Shown in pieces: positions 53,908 through 61,120 of a DNA stretch of 64,000 bases; positions within the stretch are counted from its first letter, which is position 1, and each line of letters begins with the position of its first letter. This stretch comes from Termitidicoccus mucosus (GTDB taxonomy: Bacteria; Verrucomicrobiota; Verrucomicrobiia; Opitutales; Opitutaceae). Both the position numbers and the translations under genes were made by a program. The DNA lies in contig NZ_CP109796.1 in NCBI RefSeq assembly GCF_038725785.1, positions 2,232,001 to 2,296,000 of the forward strand, read 5' to 3'. The notes beneath the pieces were generated by a model. That model did not search any database. It was not told where the DNA came from and saw nothing but the letters and a program-made list of their open reading frames with translations.

Positions 53908-54124
53908 CTAGCGAGTCCTCCCATATCTTGCCTTGCTCTGCGGTGGACAGGATGCGGTCGGGGGATGTGGTCACTGAAAAAGGCATGTCGTTGCGGATTT
54001 CCACTTGGGCTAGAAAGATGTTGAAGGCGTCGCCGGGTTTCATGCCCAAGCGGGAAAACACCTTTTCGGCGCGGCGCAAGCGGGCGGTGGGAACACGGGT
54101 GCGGAATAGAGTTGTAGATGGCAT
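53897..54124 (-). CDS. RelB/DinJ-like antitoxin
   Basis: The product is 75 aa from the ATG ending at 54124; an open frame of 23 more codons upstream has no supporting signal. The N-terminal half is a ribbon-helix-helix DNA-binding domain (TTLFRTRVPTARLRRAEKVFSRLGM, then GDAFNIFLAQVEI). The MPFSV turn and acidic tail fit the DinJ/RelB group. It should repress its own promoter and neutralise the adjacent MazF-type toxin. RelB-type antitoxin with MazF-type toxin is a mixed pairing. Confidence 0.8.
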   Translation of the reverse strand: MPSTTLFRTRVPTARLRRAEKVFSRLGMKPGDAFNIFLAQVEIRNDMPFSVTTSPDRILSTAEQGKIWEDSLGEY

Positions 54125-54467
54125 GTGCTCAAAAGGGTTCAAAAAGGCTCGGCTGTCAACAAGGGGAAACGTGCGCAGGATGTGATGCGGCATTTGATGC
54201 CACCTGCAAGCCAGCCCTTACGGTAAGAATAAGGCCAATGGTGCTCAACGAGCCTTACGATATCCCCTGTTTTTCATCATGCTCCGAAAAGTGAGCATAA
54301 ATGACACACGCATTTCTTTGAACTCCCCCCTAGGGCCGGCTTCCTACGCCCTCCTTACTGTAAGAATGGCATGGTATTGGATAGGCACATAGGAGTTTCA
54401 TCCCTAAAAACCTGTTCTTAGAATCAATAAAATTATCTAATGACAATGATGGTATTAGGTAAAAAGT

Positions 54468-54482
54468 CTTACGCTGCGTAAA
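54468..54482. repeat. Palindrome copy 7
   Basis: CTTACGCTGCGTAAA has one arm mismatch. It is the first of three clustered copies upstream of the Mrr-like gene. Confidence 0.7.
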
Positions 54483-54521
54483 TCAGGAATACTTATGGCT
54501 GTTGATGTATTAGCTTTCATT

Positions 54522-54536
54522 TTTACGCTGCGTAAA
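54522..54536. repeat. Palindrome copy 8
   Basis: TTTACGCTGCGTAAA is a perfect match to the consensus, 54 bp after copy 7. Confidence 0.85.
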
Positions 54537-54548
54537 TCCCTTTCTGTT

Positions 54549-54563
54549 TTTTTGCTGCGTAAA
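54549..54563. repeat. Palindrome copy 9 (degenerate)
   Basis: TTTTTGCTGCGTAAA keeps the right arm only. It lies 27 bp after copy 8 and about 50 bp upstream of the Mrr-like start. Confidence 0.5.
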
Positions 54564-54611
54564 ATTTTTCCATTGAAAGGATTGAGCAACGAGTTTTGAA
54601 ACGGATTTTTT

Positions 54612-55655
54612 ATGGCTAGGCGAAAAGTAAATTCGAGACCTCCTGACGATTCTTTATTTATTACAATTGCGATAATTGCGGGATTTTTTGTCGTGATGTT
54701 TGTATTTTCGCAGATTGCAGCATTCTTTCGGGGATTGTGGGAAAGTTTCGGGCCTTGGCCATTCATTGTGTGTGGAGCGGCTGTGATAGTGATATTTGTG
54801 ATGTGGTTTAGTGCTGTAACAGCTGAGGCAAAGCATGAGAGAGAGTTGCAAGCGGCTCGTGAATGGATGGCGGCACGTGATGTCGAAAAACTGAGGGCTG
54901 AGAATGAGCGTGCGCGTCAAACATCATCATCGCCTCGTGACCGCTTTAGTAACAAACCTTTTCAGGATGCAACACCACCGCCGCCGCATCGAAGCAACAA
55001 GCCCGTCCAAGATGCGTGTTCCCGGCATTCAACGCCAACGTCCGTGCCAGACGAGTTACGCGGTATTGAGGAGCAAGGGCCGTATCGTGTGAAGACCAAT
55101 TATCAGGCGGTTGATTTTATCTTGGGTTTGCTTTCTGAGGTGGAATGGCATCGGCTTGAACAAGTGGTAGCGGATTATTTTCGGCTGATTGGGTATGAGG
55201 CGAAGCTGACCGTCTTTGGTGCTGATGGCGGCGTAGATGTCGAGCTTCGCAAGGGTGGTTTGGTGGGGTTGGTGCAAGTCAAGGCATGGTGCGGATTGGT
55301 GGGCGTAGCCCCGGTGCGTGAACTTTTCGGGGAGCTTGCCAGACGCAAGGCGCATCATGCCTATTTTTTTACCACTTCGGCATTTAGTGCTGATGCTATG
55401 GGATTTGCGCGGAGTGCCGGCTGTTACACACTGGTTGATGGTAATGAGATGGTGAGGCGCTTTAATCTTCTTGTTGATGATAAGAAGGTGAGATTGCACA
55501 AACTGGCATTTTCCGGGGATTACGATATTCCGACATGCCCTCAATGCGGGTGGAAACTGGTATTGCGTGATGGTGCAAAGGGGCAGTTTTGGGGGTGTGC
55601 GAAGTTTCCTCGGTGTCGGGGCAAGCTGCCTGTGCGGAAAAATTACGCTGCGTAA
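54612..55655 (+). CDS. Membrane-anchored Mrr-like nuclease with C-terminal zinc ribbon
   Basis: The 347-aa product has two N-terminal transmembrane helices (FITIAIIAGFFVVMFVFSQI and PFIVCGAAVIVIFVMWF) and a charged linker. A restriction-endonuclease domain follows at about 175-290, with the PD-(D/E)XK-type core GADGGVDVELRKGG and VGLVQVKAW (D...QxK). It ends in a topoisomerase-type zinc ribbon (CPQCGWKLV, then CAKFPRCRG). The Mrr_cat group cleaves modified or foreign DNA. Anchoring at the membrane would suit cutting of incoming DNA or control of phage DNA at the extrusion site. Palindrome copy 10 overlaps its stop codon. Confidence 0.85.
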   Translation: MARRKVNSRPPDDSLFITIAIIAGFFVVMFVFSQIAAFFRGLWESFGPWPFIVCGAAVIVIFVMWFSAVTAEAKHERELQAAREWMAARDVEKLRAENERARQTSSSPRDRFSNKPFQDATPPPPHRSNKPVQDACSRHSTPTSVPDELRGIEEQGPYRVKTNYQAVDFILGLLSEVEWHRLEQVVADYFRLIGYEAKLTVFGADGGVDVELRKGGLVGLVQVKAWCGLVGVAPVRELFGELARRKAHHAYFFTTSAFSADAMGFARSAGCYTLVDGNEMVRRFNLLVDDKKVRLHKLAFSGDYDIPTCPQCGWKLVLRDGAKGQFWGCAKFPRCRGKLPVRKNYAA

Positions 55656-55656
55656 A
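55642..55656. repeat. Palindrome copy 10, overlapping the Mrr-like gene stop
   Basis: ATTACGCTGCGTAAA has one outer mismatch. It encodes the terminal Tyr-Ala-Ala and the stop codon. Confidence 0.8.
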
Positions 55657-55688
55657 AGGTTAGTCGAGTGGCGCGCCGTCAGGGAATC

Positions 55689-55886
55689 TTAAGAGGCACG
55701 TTTTATAGGGGCTTTTTCGCGCCGTTTTCGTGCGTCTGATTCGCTTATTGGCGGACTGTCTTGCCCATACCACCATTCAATGATTGCGGCGAGGTATTCG
55801 GCGCGGGAAATGCCCGATATTTTAGCATATGTTTCGGCTGTTTTAATCACTTGTGGGTCAAGTGATATGGAAATCCTGTCTTTCAT
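55689..55886 (-). CDS. Ribbon-helix-helix (CopG-like) protein, 65 aa
   Basis: It starts MKDRISISLDPQVIKTAETYA, the beta-strand plus helix of CopG/Arc-type DNA-binding proteins, followed by SGISRAEYLAAIIEWWYG and a basic tail (ARKRREKAPIKRAS). It lies between the Mrr-like gene (convergent stops) and the divergent integrase, 77 bp from the integrase start, so it could control integrase expression or act in excision. An antitoxin role is possible but no toxin is adjacent. Confidence 0.75.
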   Translation of the reverse strand: MKDRISISLDPQVIKTAETYAKISGISRAEYLAAIIEWWYGQDSPPISESDARKRREKAPIKRAS

Positions 55887-55963
55887 GGTGTGATGTAATT
55901 TGAAAAAAAAACTTGCGTCCAGCCGTTCTTTATCGATTCGTTTCTGAATCAGAAAAGATTCTC

Positions 55964-57235
55964 ATGGCTGAATACATCTTCAAACCCTCGCGCCGCGTGA
56001 AAGGAAAGCGTGTCCTTTCTCGTTTCTGGCATGGACGGTTCAGCGTGGGGCGCGGGCCGGTGCGGTCCTTGTCGCTGGGGGTGACGGACAAGACGGCGGC
56101 GCGGGCGAAGCTCCGGCAAATCGTAGTGGACGCGGAGCGCGAGGCGGCGGGCATCGTCGCGCCTCGCACGGTGCGGGACGCGGCGGCGGCTTCGCTGGTT
56201 TCCTTGCTCGCCGAATACCGGGCGGACATGCGGGGCCGTGAACTGTCGGTGAACCATATCAAGGAAAGCACTGGGCGCATTGGACGCATCATCCAGGGCA
56301 CGGGGTGGCGGCGGCTGTGCGATGTGACTCCGGAAACGTTCACCGCATGGCGTGGCGGGCTTACTTGCTCGGCGAAAACGAAGCACGAATACCAGACATC
56401 GCTGAAGGCGTTTTTGAACTGGCTTGTCCGTGGTTCGCGCCTGTTGGTCAATCCGCTGGCGAAGGTGGACGCGGTGAAGCGGCAGGGCAAGCAAGTGCGG
56501 CTTTCGCGGGCGTTCACGGCTGGCGAGTTTACGGCGTTGCTGGGTGCCGCCCCGTTGTATCGGCGCATCGTGTATCAGTTTCTTGCATACACGGGCTTCC
56601 GTAAAAAAGAGACGCGGACGTTGAAGCGCGCCGCGCTGGATTTGGAGCGCGGCACGGTGCGGGTGACGGGCAAGGGTGGCAAGACGCGTGTGGTGCCGTT
56701 GCATGCCGATCTGGTGGACGCATTGCGGGAGTGGCTGGCGTTGCCGCTGCGGGACGCGCTGCTTTTCCCCCGGTTTCCGTCCGATGACGCGTTGCACGCC
56801 GATTTCAAGCGCGCCGGCATTGCCCGCAAGGACACGCTTGGGCGCGTGGTGCATTGGCACGCTTTCCGCAAGACGTTCACGACGTGGGCGGCGGCGGCGG
56901 GCGTCGGGTTGCGGTCCGCGCAGGCGATTTTGGGGCATTCCACGCCCAATCTGACGGCGAACATCTACACCGATGTTGACGCGCTGCCGCTGCGTCGGGA
57001 GGTGCAGAAAATGCCGTGGTTGATGGCGGGCGGGCAGGATTTACGCAGCGTAAATGCGGCCAAAAGCTTTGCACTGAATCCCTCACTTTCCAGTGCGTGC
57101 AACGCTGCAATCTCGCGTTTTCGCGAACTTTTGGCGGAAATGGTTGCCGTTGGAAATGTCGCTCTGTCAGAGGGTTTTGCGAAGGTCGGGGTTTCCGGTA
57201 ATTGGCTGCCCGACATGGATTTGAACCATGACTAG
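55964..57235 (+). CDS. int: Tyrosine site-specific recombinase (phage integrase)
   Basis: The product is 423 aa from ATG 55964; a TTG at 55913 is also open. It has a SAM-like N-terminal domain (ISMP-type KHEYQTSLKAFLNWL). The catalytic core has Arg in YTGFRKKETRTLK, Lys in GKGGKTRVVPL, HxxR in HWHAFRKTFTTW, His in LGHSTPNLTA, and Tyr in NIYTDVD, all five expected residues. The frame continues about 80 codons beyond the catalytic Tyr and ends LPDMDLNHD, encoded by the tRNA-Gln-derived attR core. Its C-terminus is therefore changed by integration. It sits beside attR and inserts the phage into tRNA-Gln. Confidence 0.93.
   Translation: MAEYIFKPSRRVKGKRVLSRFWHGRFSVGRGPVRSLSLGVTDKTAARAKLRQIVVDAEREAAGIVAPRTVRDAAAASLVSLLAEYRADMRGRELSVNHIKESTGRIGRIIQGTGWRRLCDVTPETFTAWRGGLTCSAKTKHEYQTSLKAFLNWLVRGSRLLVNPLAKVDAVKRQGKQVRLSRAFTAGEFTALLGAAPLYRRIVYQFLAYTGFRKKETRTLKRAALDLERGTVRVTGKGGKTRVVPLHADLVDALREWLALPLRDALLFPRFPSDDALHADFKRAGIARKDTLGRVVHWHAFRKTFTTWAAAAGVGLRSAQAILGHSTPNLTANIYTDVDALPLRREVQKMPWLMAGGQDLRSVNAAKSFALNPSLSSACNAAISRFRELLAEMVAVGNVALSEGFAKVGVSGNWLPDMDLNHD
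57039..57055. repeat. Palindrome copy 11, inside the integrase gene
   Basis: ATTTACGCAGCGTAAAT is a perfect 17-bp palindrome translated Asp-Leu-Arg-Ser-Val-Asn, downstream of the catalytic Tyr codon. Confidence 0.85.
57203..57227. other. attR, 25-bp core of the prophage
   Basis: It is identical to attL (46032-46056) and forms the 3' end of the intact tRNA-Gln gene. It also encodes the last residues of the integrase on the other strand. Confidence 0.93.
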
Positions 57236-57276
57236 GCGAGTCAAAGTCGCCTGTGCTGCCATTACACCATCGGGCA
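57203..57276 (-). tRNA. tRNA-Gln(TTG)
   Basis: A 74-nt gene on the minus strand with encoded CCA. Acceptor stem TGCCCGA/TCGGGCA, anticodon loop CTTTGAC (anticodon TTG) and T-loop GTTCAAATC are present. It remains intact because the phage carries a copy of the 3' 25 bp. The integrase gene's last 33 bases overlap it in antisense. Confidence 0.95.
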
Positions 57277-57399
57277 AGGGTGTCTGACGTTGCGGTTTAT
57301 CAGGGACGCGTCAAGCGAGAGATTTCAACGCGCGCCACCGCCGCGGTTTTGTTTCTGCCCTCTTGCAATGCCGCTGCCGTCGTATTGGCTTCCGGTTGA

Positions 57400-57984
57400 A
57401 TGAGCGTCGGCAAGAAAATGCTGTCCACCGGCGAGGCCGTCGTCGATCGCGTGTTGTGCGTGGTCGGCGCGGTGGCGTTTTCGCAGATGCCCGAATTCAT
57501 GCAGCAATACCTCCAGCGGCTCGGCGGGCATCTGGACGAGGCGCGGCGGCATCTCGCGCAATACCAGAAAATCGCCGACGACACCCACGTCACGCTTGCA
57601 GAGCTGGCGACCCGCTTCAATGGAAGCATGGACGCCGCCACGGCGAAGGTGGGCGGCGTGATCACGGATACCGCCGCGCGCGTGCATGAGCTGGAGGCGG
57701 CGCAGGCCGCGATCCAGAATGCCGGGATTTTTGGCCGGCCGTTCGCCTTTCTGCGGCATGCCGACCTGGAGATTGCGCGCGGCACATGGTCGATCTTCAA
57801 GCCCGCCGTGCCGACGACGGTCGAGGGCGCGCTTTACGCGGCGGCGGGCATCGTGGTGCTGATCGGTTTGTATTACGGGCTCATCCACTATCCGATCGTC
57901 CGGGCGTGGAAACGACGAAACATGGCGAAGACCGAACGCATGATGGCCGAGGCCGCCGCGCAGCCGGTCAAACGACTGGAATAA
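57400..57984 (+). CDS. DUF2937-like inner membrane protein
   Basis: The 194-aa product has an N-terminal hydrophobic segment (VVDRVLCVVGAVAFSQMPEFM), a long helical middle with QYLQRLGGHLDEARRHLAQY, and a C-terminal transmembrane helix (LYAAAGIVVLIGLYYGLIHYP) followed by a basic tail. The FSQMPEFMQQYLQRL region is typical of DUF2937. The function of that family is unknown. It is the first host gene beyond the prophage and is divergent from the tRNA-Gln gene. Confidence 0.75.
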   Translation: MSVGKKMLSTGEAVVDRVLCVVGAVAFSQMPEFMQQYLQRLGGHLDEARRHLAQYQKIADDTHVTLAELATRFNGSMDAATAKVGGVITDTAARVHELEAAQAAIQNAGIFGRPFAFLRHADLEIARGTWSIFKPAVPTTVEGALYAAAGIVVLIGLYYGLIHYPIVRAWKRRNMAKTERMMAEAAAQPVKRLE

Positions 57985-58011
57985 ACCACCACCGGCGGCA
58001 TTCGTTTCCGT

Positions 58012-59334
58012 TCAATAGACCAGCCCGCGGAAATTCCTCACGCGGTGGAAGGTGATGATGTTGCCGTCATGGGCGTTCTTCGCGCGCGCATCGCCGCTGC
58101 GGGAGAGAATGACGAGATCGTCGCCGTCGATATCCATCGACGCGTAGTGGCGCGCCTGACCGGGCGTGTCGCCGATCGCCACCACGCCGGCGAAGCACCA
58201 ATCGACGAGGTTTTTTGAGAAATGCAGCACGAGGCGGTGGCGCTCGTTGTTGGGCAGGCTGTAACGCTCGGGCGGGAGTTTCCCGGCGCGTGTCATCGAG
58301 TCGGTGGCTTGCGAGCCGAGCAGCCAGTAGAGCTTCGTTTTTTCGTCGTAGGTGACATGAAAACGCATCTGGCCGCCGGGCATGGGCAGGAATAGCACGC
58401 GTTTCCCGGATGGCGCGGTCTCGAGCGTCGTGGTCATGGTGCCGTCGTCGTTTTCCACGACTTTCGCAAGCGCGGCATAGCCGGTGCCGCCGGTGTGCGC
58501 GCGCATGAGGACGTGGAATGTCCTGCCCTTCGGGTCGAACCAATAGTGATCCGGGTCGGTGATCTGCGCGACATTGGCCTCCAGCCAGCCGATGGGCGCG
58601 CTGGTCTTTTTCGTGTCGGGGAGCTTGGTGCTGTTGGGAAAATTCGGCGGATAGAACGGCACGCCAAACCAGTCGATCTGCGGGTCGTTCTCGCGGTAGC
58701 CGGGAATGATGTCCTTGAACGCGAGTCCGCTGGCAAAGGTCCAGCTCTTGGGCTTGGTGAGGTCGGAGTCCTCGCGGGCACGCATGAGGATGGGCGAAAG
58801 GTCGCCGGGCACCCAGGCGTTGATCTCGTGATTTCTGGCGCGCTCGACGACGAGGTAGATGTTGCCGTTGGCGCGGATGAAATTCGCGGCGTGCTGGTGC
58901 CAGCCGGTTTCCTTCACCAGCGGCACCGGTTCCGACCATGTGGCGCCGGCGTCGTCGGAGCGGATGATGGCGAGTTTGTTCGAGCCGAGGGCATACACGG
59001 TGCCGCCGGCGAGCAGCAGGCGGGTCTGGCCGATACGATGCACCGCGCGCTCCGTCCAGGTGACGCCGCCGTCGTCGGACGTGAGGAAGTGCATGCCCAC
59101 GCCCTCGGTGCGCTTCTTGTCATATTTGTTGCTGAGCGAGTAGCCGGCCACCAACCGCCCCGACGGCAGGCGCAGGATGGTGGGATTATAGAGCGGCAGT
59201 TTCTGCGGGTCGGGCGACTCGGCAAGAACGACGTGTTCCTGCGCCAGCGGACGGATCGGGCCGGCGGAAACGGCGGAGGAGAAACCCGGGATGCAAAAAA
59301 TAATAATACAGGCAAGGTGGAGCATGGTTTTCAT
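58012..59334 (-). CDS. Secreted BNR-repeat (sialidase-like) protein
   Basis: The 440-aa product has a signal peptide (LHLACIIIFCIPGFSSAVSA). Asp-box motifs SDDGGVTW and SDDAGATW are typical of six-bladed sialidase-fold propellers, and an early RLPSGRLVAGY segment resembles the RIP-like entry region. The full sialidase catalytic triad of Arg residues cannot be confirmed by eye, so exo-sialidase activity is not claimed; many such proteins act on other sugars. It lies with a sialate O-acetylesterase-like gene in the same direction. Confidence 0.8.
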   Translation of the reverse strand: MKTMLHLACIIIFCIPGFSSAVSAGPIRPLAQEHVVLAESPDPQKLPLYNPTILRLPSGRLVAGYSLSNKYDKKRTEGVGMHFLTSDDGGVTWTERAVHRIGQTRLLLAGGTVYALGSNKLAIIRSDDAGATWSEPVPLVKETGWHQHAANFIRANGNIYLVVERARNHEINAWVPGDLSPILMRAREDSDLTKPKSWTFASGLAFKDIIPGYRENDPQIDWFGVPFYPPNFPNSTKLPDTKKTSAPIGWLEANVAQITDPDHYWFDPKGRTFHVLMRAHTGGTGYAALAKVVENDDGTMTTTLETAPSGKRVLFLPMPGGQMRFHVTYDEKTKLYWLLGSQATDSMTRAGKLPPERYSLPNNERHRLVLHFSKNLVDWCFAGVVAIGDTPGQARHYASMDIDGDDLVILSRSGDARAKNAHDGNIITFHRVRNFRGLVY

Positions 59335-59581
59335 AAAACAGGTCTGTTTTTAATACTTATTATTCTTAGACAGAATGGACGGAATTTAATAAAATGAACG
59401 GAATGGTTTTAAATTTTGTTCATTCTTTTTCATTCTGTCTAAAATAATGGTTCGTTTTTATTGAACAGAAGGAAACGAAGCGAACGAAGAATACATTTTA
59501 TGATTATGGCTTTCTTGGCGTCCTTCGTTTCCTTTTGTTCAAATTATTGCTTCGGTTTATTTAATCGCAAAACAGGGGAGG
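59335..59581. repeat. AT-rich intergenic region with two hairpins
   Basis: TTAGACAGAATG (59366-59377) is mirrored by CATTCTGTCTAA (59431-59442). TTGAACAGAAGGAAACGAAG (59461-59480) is mirrored by 59523-59542 with one wobble. The region also repeats GAACGGAATGG-like units. No gene is seen. It separates two minus-strand secreted-protein genes and presumably contains the promoter of the downstream one. Confidence 0.7.
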
Positions 59582-61120
59582 CTATTTCTCCCAGTCGTCG
59601 CTGCGGAACGGCGAGGCGGGAAGGTCGGAGCCATTATACAACGGCGACGGAGGGTCGTTGTCCCAGGCATAGCGAACGGCGACCGGGTCCTTCACCGCCG
59701 CGGCGGAAACGACGACCGTTTCGCCGTCGATGCGCGCCTTGGCGGAAATGAATTTTTTGTCGGCGCCGGCAATGGCAAACCCGGGCAGCGCGGGGTCTTT
59801 CGTCTTCAGGCCGGCGGCATGGGTGAACTTCACGCGCAGCGCGCCCTTTTCCTTGGAAACCCCGTCAAACACCGGGCCGGAAAACTCACCGCCGAGCTTG
59901 TAGGTGTTGGCCAGCGCATTGAGGGCGAGGCGGCGGCCGACCTCCTGTTTGTTTTTGGGATGGATGTCAGCGCTCTCGCCGATGTCGATGGTGACGGCCT
60001 GGCCGGTGGCGGGCAGTTTGAGCGCATAGCCCTGGGCCTCGCGCTGGAAGGCCCAGCTCGTGCCGCGCCCGAAGTTGGCGAGCTGCACGTAGTAGAAGGG
60101 GAAATCGCCCTGCCCGAAATCGGCGCGCCACTGGCGGATCATCGCGGGGAAGAGCGTGCGGTATTCGGCGTTGCGGGCGGCATTGGCCTCGCCCTGATAC
60201 CAGATCGCGCCGCGAATGGCGGCGGGCAGGAAGGGGACGATCATCGCATTATATAATGCCGCGGGCTGGCGGCGGCTGCCGATGCCGTCGGGTTTGCGGG
60301 GCGCGCGGGTCGTGAATTTTGCGCCCTCTTTTTTTGCGGTGGCGCGGGCTTTGTTCCACTGGTCGATGTCGATCTCGTATTTCGCCGCCTTCGCGGGATA
60401 CGCCTTCATTTCATCCTGCCAGCGCTGGACGACCTCGGGCCAGCTCGGGTCGGCGGAGAGCGCCTGCGGGCTCATCCAGGATTCGATCTGCGTGCCACCC
60501 CATGAACTGTTGAGCAGGCCGATGGGAACGTTGAGCGCCTTGAAGAGCTCCCGTCCGAAATAATACGCGGCGGCGGAGAAGCCGCCGGCGGTGGAGGGGC
60601 CGGCGACCTCCCACGCACCCTCGGCATCGTCGCACGGCAGCGCGGCGGAGGTGAGCTTCGTCTTGAAATGGCGGATAAGCGGGTAGCTGGCCGCGCCGGC
60701 GATTTCGGCGTCGGCGTCGAGGGTGCGGTTAACGGTCATGGCCATGTTGGACTGGCCGGAGCAGAGCCAGACCTCGCCGACGAGGATGTTGCGCGCGGTG
60801 ACGGTGTTTTTGCCCTTCGCCACGAGTTCGGCGGGCGTGCTGCTGGCCCGCATCGGCGAAAGCGTCACGCTCCAGCGTCCCATGTCGTCGGCGGTCGCCT
60901 CGGTTTTCTGGGATTGGAAGGTGACGGTGACTTTCTCGCCGGGATCGGCCCGGCCCCAAACGGGCACGGGTTTTTCGCGCTGGAGAACGGCGTTGTCGCG
61001 GAAGAAGGGCGCGAAAACGACATCGGCGCTCGCGGTCGTGACGGCAAGCGTGAGCAGGGCCAGGCCCGCGGCGAGGCGCGAGCGCAGGCGGATGGATTGC
61101 GGGGAAGACAGGCGGATCAT
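59582..61120 (-). CDS. Sialate O-acetylesterase-like secreted esterase
   Basis: The product is 512 aa from the ATG ending at 61120, with a signal peptide (RLAAGLALLTLAVTTASA). It has the SASA-family sandwich start VVFAPFFRDNAVLQREKPVPVWG, the nucleophile motif VWLCSGQSNMAM (GQSNM), and IRGAIWYQGEANA. The DIHPKNKQEVGRRLA motif supplies the catalytic Asp-x-x-His. Such SGNH-type enzymes remove O-acetyl groups from sialic acid or, more often in soil and gut bacteria, from acetylated xylan or other glycans. It would prepare acetylated glycans for the neighbouring hydrolases. Confidence 0.92.
   Translation of the reverse strand: MIRLSSPQSIRLRSRLAAGLALLTLAVTTASADVVFAPFFRDNAVLQREKPVPVWGRADPGEKVTVTFQSQKTEATADDMGRWSVTLSPMRASSTPAELVAKGKNTVTARNILVGEVWLCSGQSNMAMTVNRTLDADAEIAGAASYPLIRHFKTKLTSAALPCDDAEGAWEVAGPSTAGGFSAAAYYFGRELFKALNVPIGLLNSSWGGTQIESWMSPQALSADPSWPEVVQRWQDEMKAYPAKAAKYEIDIDQWNKARATAKKEGAKFTTRAPRKPDGIGSRRQPAALYNAMIVPFLPAAIRGAIWYQGEANAARNAEYRTLFPAMIRQWRADFGQGDFPFYYVQLANFGRGTSWAFQREAQGYALKLPATGQAVTIDIGESADIHPKNKQEVGRRLALNALANTYKLGGEFSGPVFDGVSKEKGALRVKFTHAAGLKTKDPALPGFAIAGADKKFISAKARIDGETVVVSAAAVKDPVAVRYAWDNDPPSPLYNGSDLPASPFRSDDWEK

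Larger units (their letters stand above)
54125..54611. promoter_or_regulatory. 487-bp intergenic regulatory region of the phage
   Basis: The region between the divergent antitoxin and Mrr-like genes has no credible gene. It contains two near-identical 15-mers, CCTTACGGTAAGAAT (54216-54230) and CCTTACTGTAAGAAT (54354-54368), each with a symmetric core. Three copies of the dispersed palindrome follow within 100 bp (54468, 54522, 54549). It probably holds both divergent promoters and may serve as a replication or partition-like site. Confidence 0.6.
46032..57227. mobile_element. Complete inovirus (filamentous phage) prophage, about 11.2 kb
   Basis: The element is bounded by 25-bp direct repeats in the 3' end of tRNA-Gln. 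It contains a tyrosine integrase beside attR and the inovirus core set in one direction: secretin, HUH replication protein, Zot-type ATPase, short coat protein with leader peptide, adsorption-type protein and small membrane protein. Three intrinsic terminators divide the transcription units. Its DNA is clearly more A/T-rich than the flanks, especially 48-56 kb. Cargo is a toxin-antitoxin pair and an Mrr-like nuclease. No disrupted core gene is seen, so it may be inducible. Confidence 0.93.

Noticed and set aside
57300-57800. A minus-strand open frame opposite the DUF2937-like gene
   Set aside because: The plus-strand product has coherent transmembrane helices and family motifs; the antisense frame is Ser/Arg/Ala noise.
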